Shown here one piece after another: positions 22,725-34,057 of a stretch of DNA of 64,000 bases. The stretch covers positions 1-64,000 of the forward strand of contig JADNRV010000227.1 in the NCBI GenBank assembly GCA_015499995.1, read 5' to 3'. The stretch is from Flammula alnicola (taxonomy: Eukaryota; Basidiomycota; Agaricomycetes; Agaricales; Strophariaceae). Below the pieces are notes generated by a model that saw nothing but the letters and a program-made list of their open reading frames with translations, ran no database searches and was not told the origin of the DNA. Positions within the stretch are counted from its first letter, which is position 1. Every line of letters begins with the position of its first letter. The translations under genes were made by a program, and so were the position numbers.

Positions 22725-23425
22725 TCCACGGTAAATTCCAGAATATCTCAGATTTGGAAAAACCGGGCAGCCGGTGGCTGGCGGCTGGCTGGCTGGCTAT
22801 TTTGGGCGGTGGGAAGATGTACTGCCGTCTCCGGCGGCGACCTTTGAGATAGCGCCTACCCCGCCCCAAGCCCACCCACCCGTTCATAAATATACTAAGT
22901 ACCTATATATTATAAACCTTCAATGGAGGATAGTATCTCACTATATATGTAAATTATGAGGCAGTCATTTGCTGCAGCAGTCATACACACATGCCTGCTA
23001 TTTTCACTTTGGACATGGTTGCTTTCAACTTTTCCCGCCTTTCTCGAATCATTAACAGGGGTCTGGGGAAGGGTGTGCGTGTTCTGGGGACTGTAAATTT
23101 TAATTCAAAACAATATTAATCCCGCCCAATATGTAAAGGGCGGTACAAGGGCAGTAGCAGTGGCAGCGACTTATCTCGCTGTCGGACGCTCATAGGATAA
23201 AGCCCTCAATAGTATTTACATACATAGATATTACTGCGGGAGATATATAACAGTATTAAAGAATGCACACTTACAGAATGGCAACTGAGGGACGTTATAC
23301 TAGTAGCAGGTTCAATTGTAGCAGCGAGGCATGCACGTGATGTCTGGCCGGACAGCCAGCCAGCCGCCAGCCACCCGGACACCCAGTTTTTCCAAGTTCG
23401 AGATGTCCTCGTAAATTCAAGCGAT
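22725..23425. mobile_element. Non-autonomous TIR element of about 700 bp
   Basis: The left arm contains TTGGAAAAACCGGGCAGCCG and GTGGCTGGCGGCTGGCTGGC (22755-22795). The right arm has the complementary GCCAGCCAGCCGCCAGCCAC and TTTTTCCAAG (23355-23395). The match extends outward imperfectly (TAAATTCCAGAATATCTC against GAATTTACGAGGACATCTC). The interior is non-coding. The family is unknown. Confidence 0.55.
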
Positions 23426-24141
23426 TAAACAGACTTAAATTTCAGACTCGATAATGCCAGCCTGGTCCTCGTTTTGCCATGCGAAGCAATGGCCCTCATC
23501 CCTCCAAGTTAATTATGCCTCGGCGTCCTTCCCGTTCCCCGAAAAAATAAACTTCGCAATTATATTAATCTTCAAGTGTACATTCTAGGACATTTGGGGG
23601 TTCGCGCGAAACGCCAGCGGAAAAAAGGCATAATACATGCGCATTGCTACATTACTTCTCATCATTTGCAAGACACTCTGAGCAGCGGCAGTGAGCACAG
23701 TACTCCGGAAAAATTGCTAGATTTCTATAGTATATAATCTCAATTTAAGAGACACTTGAGAGTTATCCATCCAGCTTGACAGCGAGAAAGACAGGTTCCT
23801 CTCCCCCATTTATAGGATTAGAATTAGAATGAATTTTGGCTGACTACATTACATAAGTAATTCAGGTATTAACTATGCTACCTCGCCAGCGCATCGTAGC
23901 AAGTAGGGTAGATAAATCAAGATTTGGAGACGGGAAGGAGGAGATAATATGAGAGAGATGGTTAGGTAGAGCAATACTAATAGTTTTGGACGAGGGCGAG
24001 GAAGAAAATGGAGAAAAAGCCTGAGCGCCAGGGTTTCAAACTCCGATATGAGAGGCTTTAGCTGAGAGTGTGAGCCCCCTCCTGATTGTTACTACTTCTC
24101 TATCTCCTCCACATCCTCTCTCCTTGCATTGGAACACAAAG

Positions 24142-25706
24142 ATGGCGACAGACTTTTGGGCAAGCTCGCATTAGTGAGGATAAAAGGAAAAATGTTCGTG
24201 TCAAGCCCTTTGCTCATTCAAAACACAGTAAAAGATGGATCGTTGATCGAGCTACTTTAAATCAGGCAAGATGCGAAGACGTCCAGTTCGTTGAAGACCC
24301 AGAATACTTGGATTATCTATCTATATACTTTGCGAATGGTATGTGCTCTGTTTTTATTTTATTTTATTATTTTACCATGGTTGGCGCTGGCGATTTCGCA
24401 GTGATCACGAAACTCGGAAAGAAACTGCAATTTCGTCAGAGGATAATAGCCACAGCAACCGTTTTCTTTCGCAGATTCTATCTCAAGAACTCCTACTGCG
24501 CGACCGACCCGTTCACAGTTATAGCAGCCTGCTGTTATCTCGCTGCCAAAGCCGAAGAGTCTCCCGTTCACATCAAAGTCATTGTTGCAGAGTCACGATC
24601 GTTGTTCAGCCGTATGTCTCATGTTTTCGCTACCATTAACACTCACGACCCTCTTGTCGTAGAGGAACACTATGGCGTGAAAGCCTTCTCCTCGGATAAT
24701 GCGAAGATAGCAGAGATGGAATTTTACTTGGTCGACGACCTCGAATGCGATTTGGTCGTTTTCCATCCCTATCGAACCTTGCTCTCGCTATGTAAAAAGG
24801 AAGCTTCCAGCAGCAGCTCTTCGTCAAACTCAGAGGAAGGAGAGACGGAGGATCTTGGGGTGGGAATAGGTACGGACGATGGGTCAAGGTACTGGGGAAC
24901 AGGAGAAGGTCAGCTCGAGTTTACACCTGCTGCCTTGCAAACTGCATGGTACGTAGTTTTTATTACTGATCCTCTGGTTGGCTCTGATCTGTCTTTTTAG
25001 GTCCATCATAAACGATACCTATCGATCGCAATTATGCCTTCTTTATCCGCCGCATCTCATCGCCATTGCAGCGATATACCTCACTTTCATCCTCCACCCT
25101 CCCACGCGGCCTGAGAACTCGCAATCTGCGGAGCAAGAAAGCACAGAGGCTGCTCCCGAGCAGCCAGCCCCCACCCGCCAACCCCGACGCTCATCGCGCC
25201 AGGCCAATCACGCACCAGCTGCTACAACACAAGCGACCTTGCCGAAGAAACCGCAAGACCCAATCACGTTCCTCTCAGAGCTCAACGTATCCCTGCCGAT
25301 GGTAGCCACCATAGCTCAGGAAATTATCTCGCTATACACGCTGTGGGACCAGTACAAGGAGGACGTATCGCCAGACACATCTAAGCTAGTGCGGGAGCTG
25401 ACCAACTCGCCGATGCCTAGCGGGGCGAGCCCGGCGAAGCGCACAGCGAGTCGGAGCGACAGCGTCAGCATGCATCGGGCGGGCGGGAGCGGGGCGGGGA
25501 CACCCGGGACGGAGGCGCGGGACGATGCGACCATGGAGACGGCGTCCGTGTCGGCGGAGGGCAATTACATCACCCCCGCGTTTTTGTCGTCCGTGTTGCT
25601 GCGCATGCGCGAGGCGAGGTTGATGGATCTCGTGCCCTCCACGTCTAGTGTGGGTCGGCCTGTTGCGGTGAACAAGAGACTGGAGAGGACTCAGGCGGCC
25701 GGGTAA
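24142..25706 (+). CDS. SSN8: Cyclin C, Mediator kinase module subunit
   Basis: Cyclin C pairs with CDK8 in the Mediator kinase module and regulates RNA polymerase II transcription. Exons: 24142-24173, 24229-24338, 24402-24611, 24663-24948 and 25001-25706, giving 447 aa. It opens MATDFWASSHYKRWIVDRAT, the hallmark cyclin C start. The cyclin box follows with VITKLGKKLQFRQRIIATAT and FFRRFYLKNSYCATDPF, then AACCYLAAKAEESPVHIK and the second fold with DLECDLVVFHPYRTLL and LLYPPHLIAIAAIYLTF. Two insertions make it longer than yeast or animal cyclin C: a Ser/Glu/Gly loop (about residues 165-205) and a Pro/Gln/Arg-rich loop before the last helices. There is also a low-complexity C-terminal tail. The TAA at the end overlaps a possible donor (GGGTAAGC), so an extra 3' exon is conceivable. 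Confidence 0.93.
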
Positions 25707-26644
25707 GCTATTCTTGCATTTTTTGGTGTATTCTGTTCTTTCTTTGTCAGATTATTGTTTCCGAAATATTCTTCTCTTTCCTCTCGACTGAAAGCATCAG
25801 AATTCGAGGAACTGCTGCATAGGTTGATGCGTGTTCTGAATTAGCAAATACATCCCGCCACGTAGGTGTTCACTAAATGCATATAACTTTCAGGTGTTTA
25901 TTTCAAGCTTGAACAAGACGGCTTATTCCCTTGATATCATCATGGTTTCACCGTTCTCTCGCCATCGCCCCTTTGCTTTTTGATCAAACACCGTTCTCAT
26001 ACTCTGCATCCGGTGTTTAATGAAGCCAAGTAGAGCCTGGAGGCTTATGGCTGTGTCAAGGAAAGTCAAGGACTGCCAGGGTTTGTGGGTCCGCCGGCTG
26101 TGCAAGCACCGCAAGCTCCGTGCACACTGCAATGTGCATCTCCATCAGCAAATCCATCGCCCACCAAACCTCGTTTGTTTGTCCGCATAGCAATGATCTC
26201 ACTGAGTCTCACGAAACCATATCAGACGGCGTCGTTATCATTCAACACTATAGCCGAATGTTAACAATAGCGCGTGGATGGAACTCTTGCTGAAATGTCT
26301 GGGGAAAGCCGACGCGGATGTATGGGCCGGGCACTGCGGCTTTCAATGAAACTCAGAACTCTAGATGGTGATAAATAAAACCGGCAGAGCAAAAGTGCCA
26401 TGCGATCGATTTCCCCCTGACAGGTGCATTTTCGCTGGACGGTGCGTAATGATTCTATACTTTCCAGGCCATCCTGCGAACTGTTGTTCTTTTTTCCTCT
26501 GTAGAAGACGCGCACTTTCCGCACACGAACCTCACGACAATAACGACAAGTTACGACCTCACCTTTAATCCCGGTAAGTCCCACCTAACGGCACACACTT
26601 GTACTATTGTATAAGGACCACTGAGACACCTTTTGTCTAGCAAT
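25707..26644. other. Intergenic; start of duplicated segment and 5'UTR intron of F-box-like gene A
   Basis: From about 25960 the sequence is a diverged copy of 30700 onward. The stretch 26575-26640 looks like a 5'UTR intron (CCCG|GTAAGT to TTTTGTCTAG) directly before the first ATG of the F-box-like gene; the copy at 31125-31184 keeps the same borders. Confidence 0.55.
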
Positions 26645-28295
26645 ATGATGACCTTCAGTGCAACTGGCTGCAGAGTTCCGCTCGATGTTGTCGAAGTCAT
26701 TGTCCAAGGGCTCGCGAACGACAAGGACATGGCGTCGTTAAAAGCCTGCTCGCTCGTGTGCAGAGAATTCGTTGGAATATGTCGTCATCATATATTTTAC
26801 GATATCCAGCTCGCAGACTCCTCCAAGTACCTCAACAGAACGCCGCCAGCTCGCCGATTCAAGAAGCTCTTGGACAGAAATCCATCGATAGCGGGCTATG
26901 TCCGCAGCGTTGACTATGTCAATGGTTTCCACCCCAAGCGCGGCCCTCCAGTCTTGATGCACCTCAACCGCGTTCGCTCTTTTAAATTTGGTTTTACGGA
27001 CCATGATTTCTACGGAAGGGATCGACAAGACTGGGGGAGAATACCCTCTCCTCTGAGGTCCTCATTTTTCTCCTTCATTCAATCGAACAACATCGTCAAG
27101 CTTCACCTCCTCAGCATCTCGCGCTTGCCCATTACAATCTTTATGCACTTCCCTCGCCTTACGACTCTTACGTTATGCAATATTTCGGTGTTGGATAGCC
27201 CTCATACCCCCGACTTTCAGACACCGGAGACAAGTATGAAATTGGTCGTCCTCCTTGTCCTGGAGGATTGCTTGGGAGCGATGCAGAGGCTTCTCGCTGT
27301 TAGGAATTCGGCGAATAAACCACTGCTAGATCTCACAGGCCTTGAAGAATTCACCATTGTAGTTGAAAACTATGGCATGGATGTGATCGAGCGAGTGATC
27401 GCACCTTCGGAAAAGCTCAGGTCATTGGGTCTATCAGGTATGTCCTTCTCGTGACCATGCATTGCTAGTGCCATATAGAAACGTTCTTTACTCTATTAGG
27501 TCTTTCTCCTGACATAGATTGCCGCGGGCATATAGCACAGAATCTTAGCGTCGGCTCCTTACGAACGCTGAAGAAGATCAGATTGTCCCCGATTCTCGAA
27601 GAGGTTCAGGGCGACCCATATGTTCATTTGACTGGAGAACTGAAGGACATAGCAGGAAAGAATGTCCTCGAAGAACTGATCCTCCGCATCCAAATCGAGA
27701 CGGACCATATGTGCACCACCGAAGCCTCGAAGTGGTCCGAACTGGATCGTGTTCTTTCTCAACCTAGGGCATTCCCATTCCTTCGGCGCGTCGAGATTTC
27801 TGTCACGACATACCAATGCTCGCGCGATTATACCGAGTTGCACGATAAGCTTGAGGATATTGGAAGGAATCTCTTCCCCGGGTTAAGGAGCAACAAGTCG
27901 GTGGAATTCTCATTCGAGATCATAGACGAGTGTGTTTGATGGGTTCATGATGTCGTCGTACTCGTAACTTGTCTGTCTGCTGTCCGGTAATATATTGTTC
28001 GTGCGGAAAATTCTTGGGTGACGCCTCTTTAAATTTAAAGGTTGACTAGTGACTTGCAGAGCGGAACTCGAAGAATTTTATGGAGGGTTTTTTATTATAT
28101 TTATATTCTACAGCAGTCGTGAGCTGAAGGGAAGACAGACCTCAACCAAGAGCCACTTTCTTCATAAAACTGTTGAACAAAAGGGGTTATAGTAATAGTT
28201 GTTAAGTGTTGGGTCAAGCATTCGATTGCACTGGGGAAAATATCAAGTACGAATTCATTCTTAAGAGTGGGGCTCTCATACACAATCTAGTCGTC
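25960..28295 (+). repeat. Segmental duplication, copy A
   Basis: Matches 30700-32825 in the same orientation, covering the promoter, the F-box-like gene and about 350 bp downstream (for example GAACTCGAAGAATTTTAT and AACCAAGAGCCACTT in both). The copies have diverged by substitutions and small indels. The promoter-proximal minisatellite is expanded only in copy B. Confidence 0.85.
26645..27939 (+). CDS. F-box-like protein A
   Basis: Two exons, 26645-27437 and 27500-27939, encode 410 aa. The N-terminus VPLDVVEVIVQGLANDKD followed by LKACSLVCREFVGICRHHIF has the Pro-Leu-Asp start, Leu-Val-Cys/Arg core and RHHIF end typical of the degenerate F-box motifs of basidiomycetes. It would link substrates to SCF ubiquitin ligase; the rest is a family-specific substrate region without clear repeats. 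It is a paralogue of the gene at 31192-32480 (same intron position, most residues shared). The start is the first ATG after the 5'UTR intron acceptor; the second ATG follows immediately. Confidence 0.82.
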
Positions 28296-28820
28296 AATTT
28301 TTTGGTTAAATTGGTTCATGTAGATTGCATGTAGGTTAAAAATGCAATTTTTTTGACCGTTCAAAGACACACCAAAATTTGTTGACATCTACTAGCAACT
28401 ACTTCTGACGTTCAAGCTTCAAGCTTAGCACTTATCGGTCAAACCTTGACATCTACCAGCATCTACCTCTCTCCCTGGTCACTTCTCTCCCCAATCTCTC
28501 CTCAAGGCCTCAATTGTGGAGCAGGCAGTGCGGTGTCGCGTCGCACGCAAGGCAAGAGGCAAGCAAGGATGATTCGACGGTTCCGCTGGCATCTGTCTAT
28601 GGACATGCACATCCCCTGATCCTATCTAATCTAATCTAGCCTAGGATCTCTGCCAGACCTCACTACTACAACGGACGTCAAAAAGGTATGCATTTGCTAG
28701 AATTGTGGGTTGCGCTCTCGCTATTAACGTTGTAGAGGAAAGAACAATCGATAGGTCAATATTTTAGTAGGCAAGGAAAATGCATCCTCCAGCTCCTCAG
28801 CCTCATTCTTTCGTCCAAGA
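28296..28820. other. Intergenic, no gene seen
   Basis: About 500 bp between the duplicated segment and the convergent F-box-like gene. It contains a short word repeat (TTGACATCTAC around 28381-28460) and nothing coding. Confidence 0.6.
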
Positions 28821-30191
28821 TTACCGTTTAAATACGAGGGGCCGAATAGAACTCCACGAGCCGACTTGAACATCGTCTTCATCGTCAAAACTGACTGAGG
28901 ACATTGTCAAAGCTCCCCTCTGCTTCCACTTCCTGAACAGCTCCGGTACCAATTCCAACTCTGGACCTCCAAATACATTAGAAACACGTAAATCAAATGT
29001 GGTTTCCGCAAGAGACTGGTTTTCCTCCATAATGCTGGCGAGCTTCGCCAGCAATCGTGAAGGAACACAATCACATACGTTAAGTCTCCCGCATTCCCAA
29101 CATAGCACGTGCAGATTTAAAACCTGCAATCTGGACGAAGGATCGAGAGATGCCAGGGAGTTGCAGATGGAATTTATGTCATGGGTTATAAAGAACAGGG
29201 TGGAGAGATCGGGTAATGCGCTCAGGTCTATCGGCATTTCTGTCGTTGACAAACGATCTGAATGTCACTTCGTGAAAAAGGGTAATGCAAGTATCGCACC
29301 TTTTTTACCAGCACAAACGCTCTCGTCCATATGGACCAAGCTATCGATGTATTGTATGCCGAGGCTGAGATGCCTCAAGCTACCTGAATTCGCTTTCAGG
29401 AATGAGTTGAGGGCATCCACGGGACCCCAACCCTTGTGGGATTTACGGAGTACCCGGAGATCAAACGTCTCGAGGGGAGAGTACCATCCACCTACGCTCT
29501 GTAGCCCATCCAAAAATTGTTCAGATCGGACTAGCCTCAGACGGAGAGTGCGGAGATGGAGAAACTGTGGGCGAACAATTTGGGCTGGGAAGGTAAAGGT
29601 GGTATGAACATTCGTGTATATGGCTAGGTTTTGGAGTCTGGGAAAGGATGTGACAAGGCGCCATGCATCAGCGGGGAAGGCATAAATTGCATTGTATGAG
29701 AAAGCATGGATGTTGGGAAGAGCCAGGGCGATCCAAGACAGAGACCGCGATTCAGAAATGCGACTATAGTCGATAAACACAATTTGTGTTAACACTTTTG
29801 AGTGCTTCAATTCAATGACAACGTCCCCAATAAGGTCCGCTCTGGTGACATTAAGCACGACGTTTCGAATGGCAGGGAGGATCGTGCAGTAGGGCGATTG
29901 TACGAGGGCGAGAAAAGAATGTACATTTTCCTTGATGCGGCGATCAGGTGTTAGAAATTCGCTGATTATCGTTCGATTGAAAATGTGATACCTAGGCACA
30001 GAGACCCAGTTGCGACTGACGAGGCTACTGGAACAAAGAGCTGCCTGATCGTCATGGAGGAAGTCGAGGATCCTGTCGAGTATCTCGATAGGCGCGTCGC
30101 AGATGCCTGTACCTGTGGTTCTCATCTGCGATGGCAAGCAAGAAATGTGATGGGAGGATCGTTTTAACTTTTCTTTGCCACCAAAATTCAT
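28821..30191 (-). CDS. F-box-like protein C
   Basis: Two exons, 29309-30191 and 28821-29239, give 433 aa. The F-box-like N-terminus reads APIEILDRILDFLHDDQAAL then SSLVSRNWVSVPRYHIFN. Leucine-rich stretches such as LPNIHAFSYNAI and FLHLRTLRLRLVRSEQF follow, and SGSLRHLSLGIQYI suggests irregular leucine-rich repeats as the substrate platform. A TGA at 29265-29267 looks like a premature stop, but a 69-nt phase-1 intron (donor GTAAAA, acceptor GACAG, 29240-29308) removes it and rejoins the frame exactly. The Met at 30125 is an alternative start. It lies between the two duplicated F-box-like genes but is not a close copy of them. Confidence 0.8.
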
Positions 30192-31191
30192 CGCTCATTG
30201 CTCATCGACGAGCTTGTTTCAGGCGTCTTTGCAATGTCGGATGGGCAGGGCTTGAGAATAATCTGGCTCCCTTCCGGAGATGGCGAAGGATGACTGGATA
30301 GGAAGGGAAGGAGTTTCGATTCGAAGGAGTGGTTCAATGATATCAAACCTGCCAGATGCGTTGTTCGTGAACTCTTCTAGTTTGAGTTTGAGTCCTTTGA
30401 AATTTGAATTCGTTTTATTGACGGACCTAACCCTACCTAACCTCTCACAACAGGCTATTCAAAATTTCAAACCCCGTGCTCAATATTCAATATTCAATAT
30501 TTAATATTTAATCTTCATCCTTTTTCAACAGTTCGTCGTCTACCAGCTCTTTTCGCTTTTGCCATGAATCTAACTCCTGAAATTTCAGTAGCCTATCGGG
30601 TTATCAGAGTCGAGGCATCGCATGGGGAAACTTGAAGTTCGATCTTAGGTTTTCACTGAATCGTCACCCATCCACCTTCAACGTCCTCGAACTCCTTCGC
30701 CCGGTCAATTGACATGTGCAGTGCATCTGCGAGATTGTTCTGCATCCGGGTGTTCAATGAAGCCAATTGGATGGAGGAAATTTTATGGCTGTCAAGACCG
30801 CCAGGGATTGTGGGTCCGCAAGCTGTCAAGACTGCCAAGGCTTGTGGGTCCGCAGGCTGTCAAGACTGCCAGGGATTGTGGGTCGGTAGGCTGTGCATGC
30901 ACTGCAAGCACATTCCATCAGCAAGCTCATCGCCCACTAAACCTCCCTTGTTTATCCGCAACCAATGATGCATGATCCCTCTCATGAAGTAAATATTGTT
31001 GTCGTTCCAAACTAGCCGAAGATTAATCCAGCCGAATTGTTCTTTTTACTTTTGTAGAAGACGCGCACCTTCCCCACACTAACCTCAATAACGACCTTAC
31101 TTTTTTTGTTTCGTTAATCCCGGTGAGTCCCATCTAACTTCCCACCCTTATACTACAAGGAGAACTAAGACATCTTTTGTCTAGCGATACG
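30192..31191. other. Intergenic; promoter side of F-box-like gene B
   Basis: No coding region. It contains poly-pyrimidine and ATTCAATATTCAATATTT runs at 30480-30510, the minisatellite at 30787-30895, and a probable 5'UTR intron ending at 31184. Confidence 0.6.
30787..30895 (+). repeat. Three-copy minisatellite
   Basis: About 34-bp units GCTGTCAAGACTGCCAGGGA followed by TTGTGGGTCCGCAG, three times. The corresponding place in copy A (about 26050-26100) holds a single unit, so the expansion followed the duplication. Confidence 0.8.
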
Positions 31192-32480
31192 ATGATCTTC
31201 AGTGCAACTGTCTACATAGTTCCGCTCGATGTCATCGAAGTCATTGCGCAAGAGCTCGCGAACGACAAGGACATGGCGTCGTTAAAAGCCTGCTCGCTCG
31301 TGTGCAGAGAATTCGTTAGAATCTGTCGTTACCACATATTTTTCGATATTCGGCTCGCAGACTCCTCCACGTACCTCGCCAGAGCGCCGCCCGTTCGCCG
31401 ACTCAAGAAGCTTTTGGACAGAAACCCGTCGATAGCGGGCTACGTCCGCAGCCTCGACTATGTCAGTCGCTTCAACCCCAAGCGCAGCACTCCAGTCCTG
31501 ATGCATCTCAATCGCGTTCGCTCTTTTAAATTTGGTTTTACGGACTATAATCCCTACGGAGGGGATCAACAAGAGTGGGAAAAAATCCCCTCTCCTCTGA
31601 GGTCCTCGTTTTGCTCCTTCATTCAATCGAACAATATCGTCAAGCTTCAACTCTACAGCATCTCGCGCTTGCCTATTACGATCTTCATGCATTTCCCTTC
31701 CCTTACGACTCTCACATTAGGCAATATTTCGGTCTTGGACAGCCCGCATACCCCCGACTTTCACACACCGGAGACAAGTATGAAATTGGTTGTCTTATGT
31801 GTACTGGAGGACTGCTTGGGAGCGATGCGGAAGCTTCTCGCTGTTAGGAATTCGGCGATGAAACCACTTCTAGATCTCACAGGCCTTGAAGAATTCTCCA
31901 TTATGGTTGAAAAGGCCGGCATGGATGTAATCGGGAGAGTGATAGCGCCTTCGGAGAAGCTCAGGTCATTGAGTATCTCAGGTATGTTCTCCTTATGATC
32001 GTACTTTGCTGGTAGCATATTAAAACGTCCTTCAATCTATTAGGCCTTTCTCCGGACCTAGATTGCCGCGGGCATATAGCGGAATATATTAGCCTCCGCT
32101 CCTTACAGACGCTGAAGAATTTCGCATTGTCTCGGATGATCGAAGAAGTTGGCGATGACCCATACGTACATTTGGTTGAAGAACTCGATGAAATTGCAGG
32201 AAAGAACGTCCTCGAAGAGCTGATTCTCGACATCGGAATCGACACGGACTGTATGTGCACCACCGAGACGTCGAGATGGTCGTCGCTCGATCGCGTTCTT
32301 TCTTCACCCGGCGCATTCCCGTTCCTTCGGCGCGTAGATGTGTCGGTCACCACATGGCAGTGGGTGCATGATTATGCCCAATTGCACGAGAAACTTAGGG
32401 ATATTGGAAGTAACCTTTTCCCGGGGTTAAGGAACAAGTCAATAGAATTCTCGTTCGAGGTCGTACATGAGTTTATTTGA
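31192..32480 (+). CDS. F-box-like protein B
   Basis: Two exons, 31192-31981 and 32044-32480, encode 408 aa. It is a paralogue of protein A with the same intron position and borders (TCAG|GTATGT ... CTATTAG). The F-box-like start VPLDVIEVIAQELANDKD and LVCREFVRICRYHIF is conserved. Differences are scattered over the whole protein, and both genes keep full-length frames, which argues that both are used. The first ATG after the 5'UTR intron acceptor was taken as start. Confidence 0.82.
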
Positions 32481-32927
32481 TGGGTTCATGTCGTTATCAT
32501 ACTCGTAACTTGTCTATCTGGTAATATATTGTTCGTGCGGAAAATTCTTGGGCGACGCCGCTTTAAATTTAAAGATTGACTTGTAGAGTGGAACTCGAAG
32601 AATTTTATTCAAATTCAACTTGAGGCTTTTCTATTCTATTTATGTTCTACGGAAGTCGCAAGCTGAAGAGAAGACAGGACTCAACCAAGAGCCACTTCCT
32701 TCATAAAATTATTGAATAAGAGGCACAAACCTTGATGCTGGACCAAGCATTCAACCGGAGACAATGCCAAGCACAGATTCGACCTTAAAACTGGGATCTG
32801 GTACACAATCCAGTCATTGATTTGATTCCTACTGGTAGTAAAAAGTACATACATCAATGATACAACAGACATGTACAAATATATCATTCTACAAGGTCGG
32901 AATGGAAAGCCGTTAACGAGAATGCAA

Positions 32928-34057
32928 TCACCTCTCGTTTCGTGCCCTTTTCGTGTGGCTGCCACTCCCAGAGCTATCTGCTGGCCTCTTTCCTTTACCT
33001 TTCTTGGAGCTCGATCCTGAGCCGCCGGGATTCTGCGATGTTGGGTTGGAGGGCCCCTGTGATTTTGGACTACTTGGCCGCCTCCAGCTACCTGCTGCCT
33101 TGGGATGAGCAGCTGGGTGAACGGAAGCTGGGTGGACGGACGCTGGGTGGACAGACGCTGGGTGGGCAGAAGCCGGGTGGGCAGCAGCCGGGTGTGCCGG
33201 ACGGTGAGAAGCAGGGTGTGCGGCTGGGCGGCGGAACGCAGGATTGGAAGCTGGGTAGTGCGACGAAGGGTTTGTAGCTGGGCGATTAGAAGCTGGGCGA
33301 GCAGGGCGGGAACCCTGGTGAGGATTGGCGGGAGCAGGGTGCCTTGAGCTACTTGCGTGGGCATTAACTTGCTGTCCTTTTTTCGTGCTTGATCCTTGGG
33401 ATGCTGGTACACGAGCACCGTGAGGTCCAAGGTGTGTCTGCGGGAGAGCGTGAGGCGCCAGGCTTGGAGGAGGCGTTGGAGGTTTCCACCCGGTATGCGG
33501 AACTATGAATACAACGTCAACGAACGGTCGCTTGTTCGCTCTTGTTGAGAAATATACATACTCATGGCGGTCCTCAAGTTCGCAAGGTTAGACGGAGTCA
33601 TTGGTGATTGCGTAATTCCGGTCTTTTCATCTTTCCAAGGCTTCATGTCGGTATGCATTACTTCCTTCGGCGGACTCAGAGCAATGTTGCCATAGACGGT
33701 CGAACCGGGATGGAAATGTTCAATCGGTGCTTGCGGTGGGTTGTGAGGTATCTTCTTTGATATCATCGCAACATTGTATATTCCGGTTTCTGGGTGAGGT
33801 CCACCAACTACGACGCCTGGATGGATGCTTATTTTGTCGTGGTTCTGCGCGCGTACTCATGTGAGTACCATATGCAGAGTTTACTAAAGTGACATCCTTA
33901 CATTTTCTGGCGTTTTCTCCTCGTAAGCGCCTGGCCTGACTCCAACAAAATCTCCGTGGTTATGAACAACGGGGGTCTGAGGTGGATTGGGAACCGGCGC
34001 AGCGATGGCGCCGACCAACAAGAAGGTAAGGATAAAAGTCAAGTTGAATGAATGCAT
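32928..34057 (-). CDS. Secreted His/Pro/Ala-repeat protein
   Basis: Three exons, 33902-34057, 33562-33844 and 32928-33502, encode 337 aa. The N-terminus MHSFNLTFILTFLLVGAIAA is a clear signal peptide with a likely cut before PVPNPP. The middle is histidine-containing (HNHGDFVGVRPGAYEEKTPE, HPGVVVGGPHPETGIYN). The last exon is a low-complexity region in which Ala-His-Pro-Ala-Ser units of 5-6 residues are repeated (AHPASVHPASVHPASVHPA), ending in a basic Lys/Arg tail. This could be a cell-wall, matrix or metal-binding secreted protein; no family was recognised. Minus-strand frames that avoid the repeat frame are shadows. Confidence 0.75.

Larger units (their letters stand above)
20778..24141. 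other. Repeat-rich intergenic DNA
   Basis: No supported gene in 3.4 kb. The GC-rich part (20800-21050, 21800-22050) gives several overlapping Arg/Ala-rich frames on both strands that look like composition artefacts. Two terminal-inverted-repeat segments are listed separately. Around 22155-22235 the word CTTAAATTGGGCTGGC occurs twice in tandem. Between 23430 and 24141 nothing stands out; the last part presumably contains the cyclin C promoter. Confidence 0.6.
30700..32825 (+). repeat. Segmental duplication, copy B
   Basis: Second copy of 25960-28295, same orientation. It carries F-box-like gene B and its flanks. Confidence 0.85.

Noticed and set aside
29265..29267. Apparent premature stop in F-box-like gene C
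   Set aside because: A 69-nt intron (29240-29308) with GT-AG borders removes the stop and rejoins the frame exactly.
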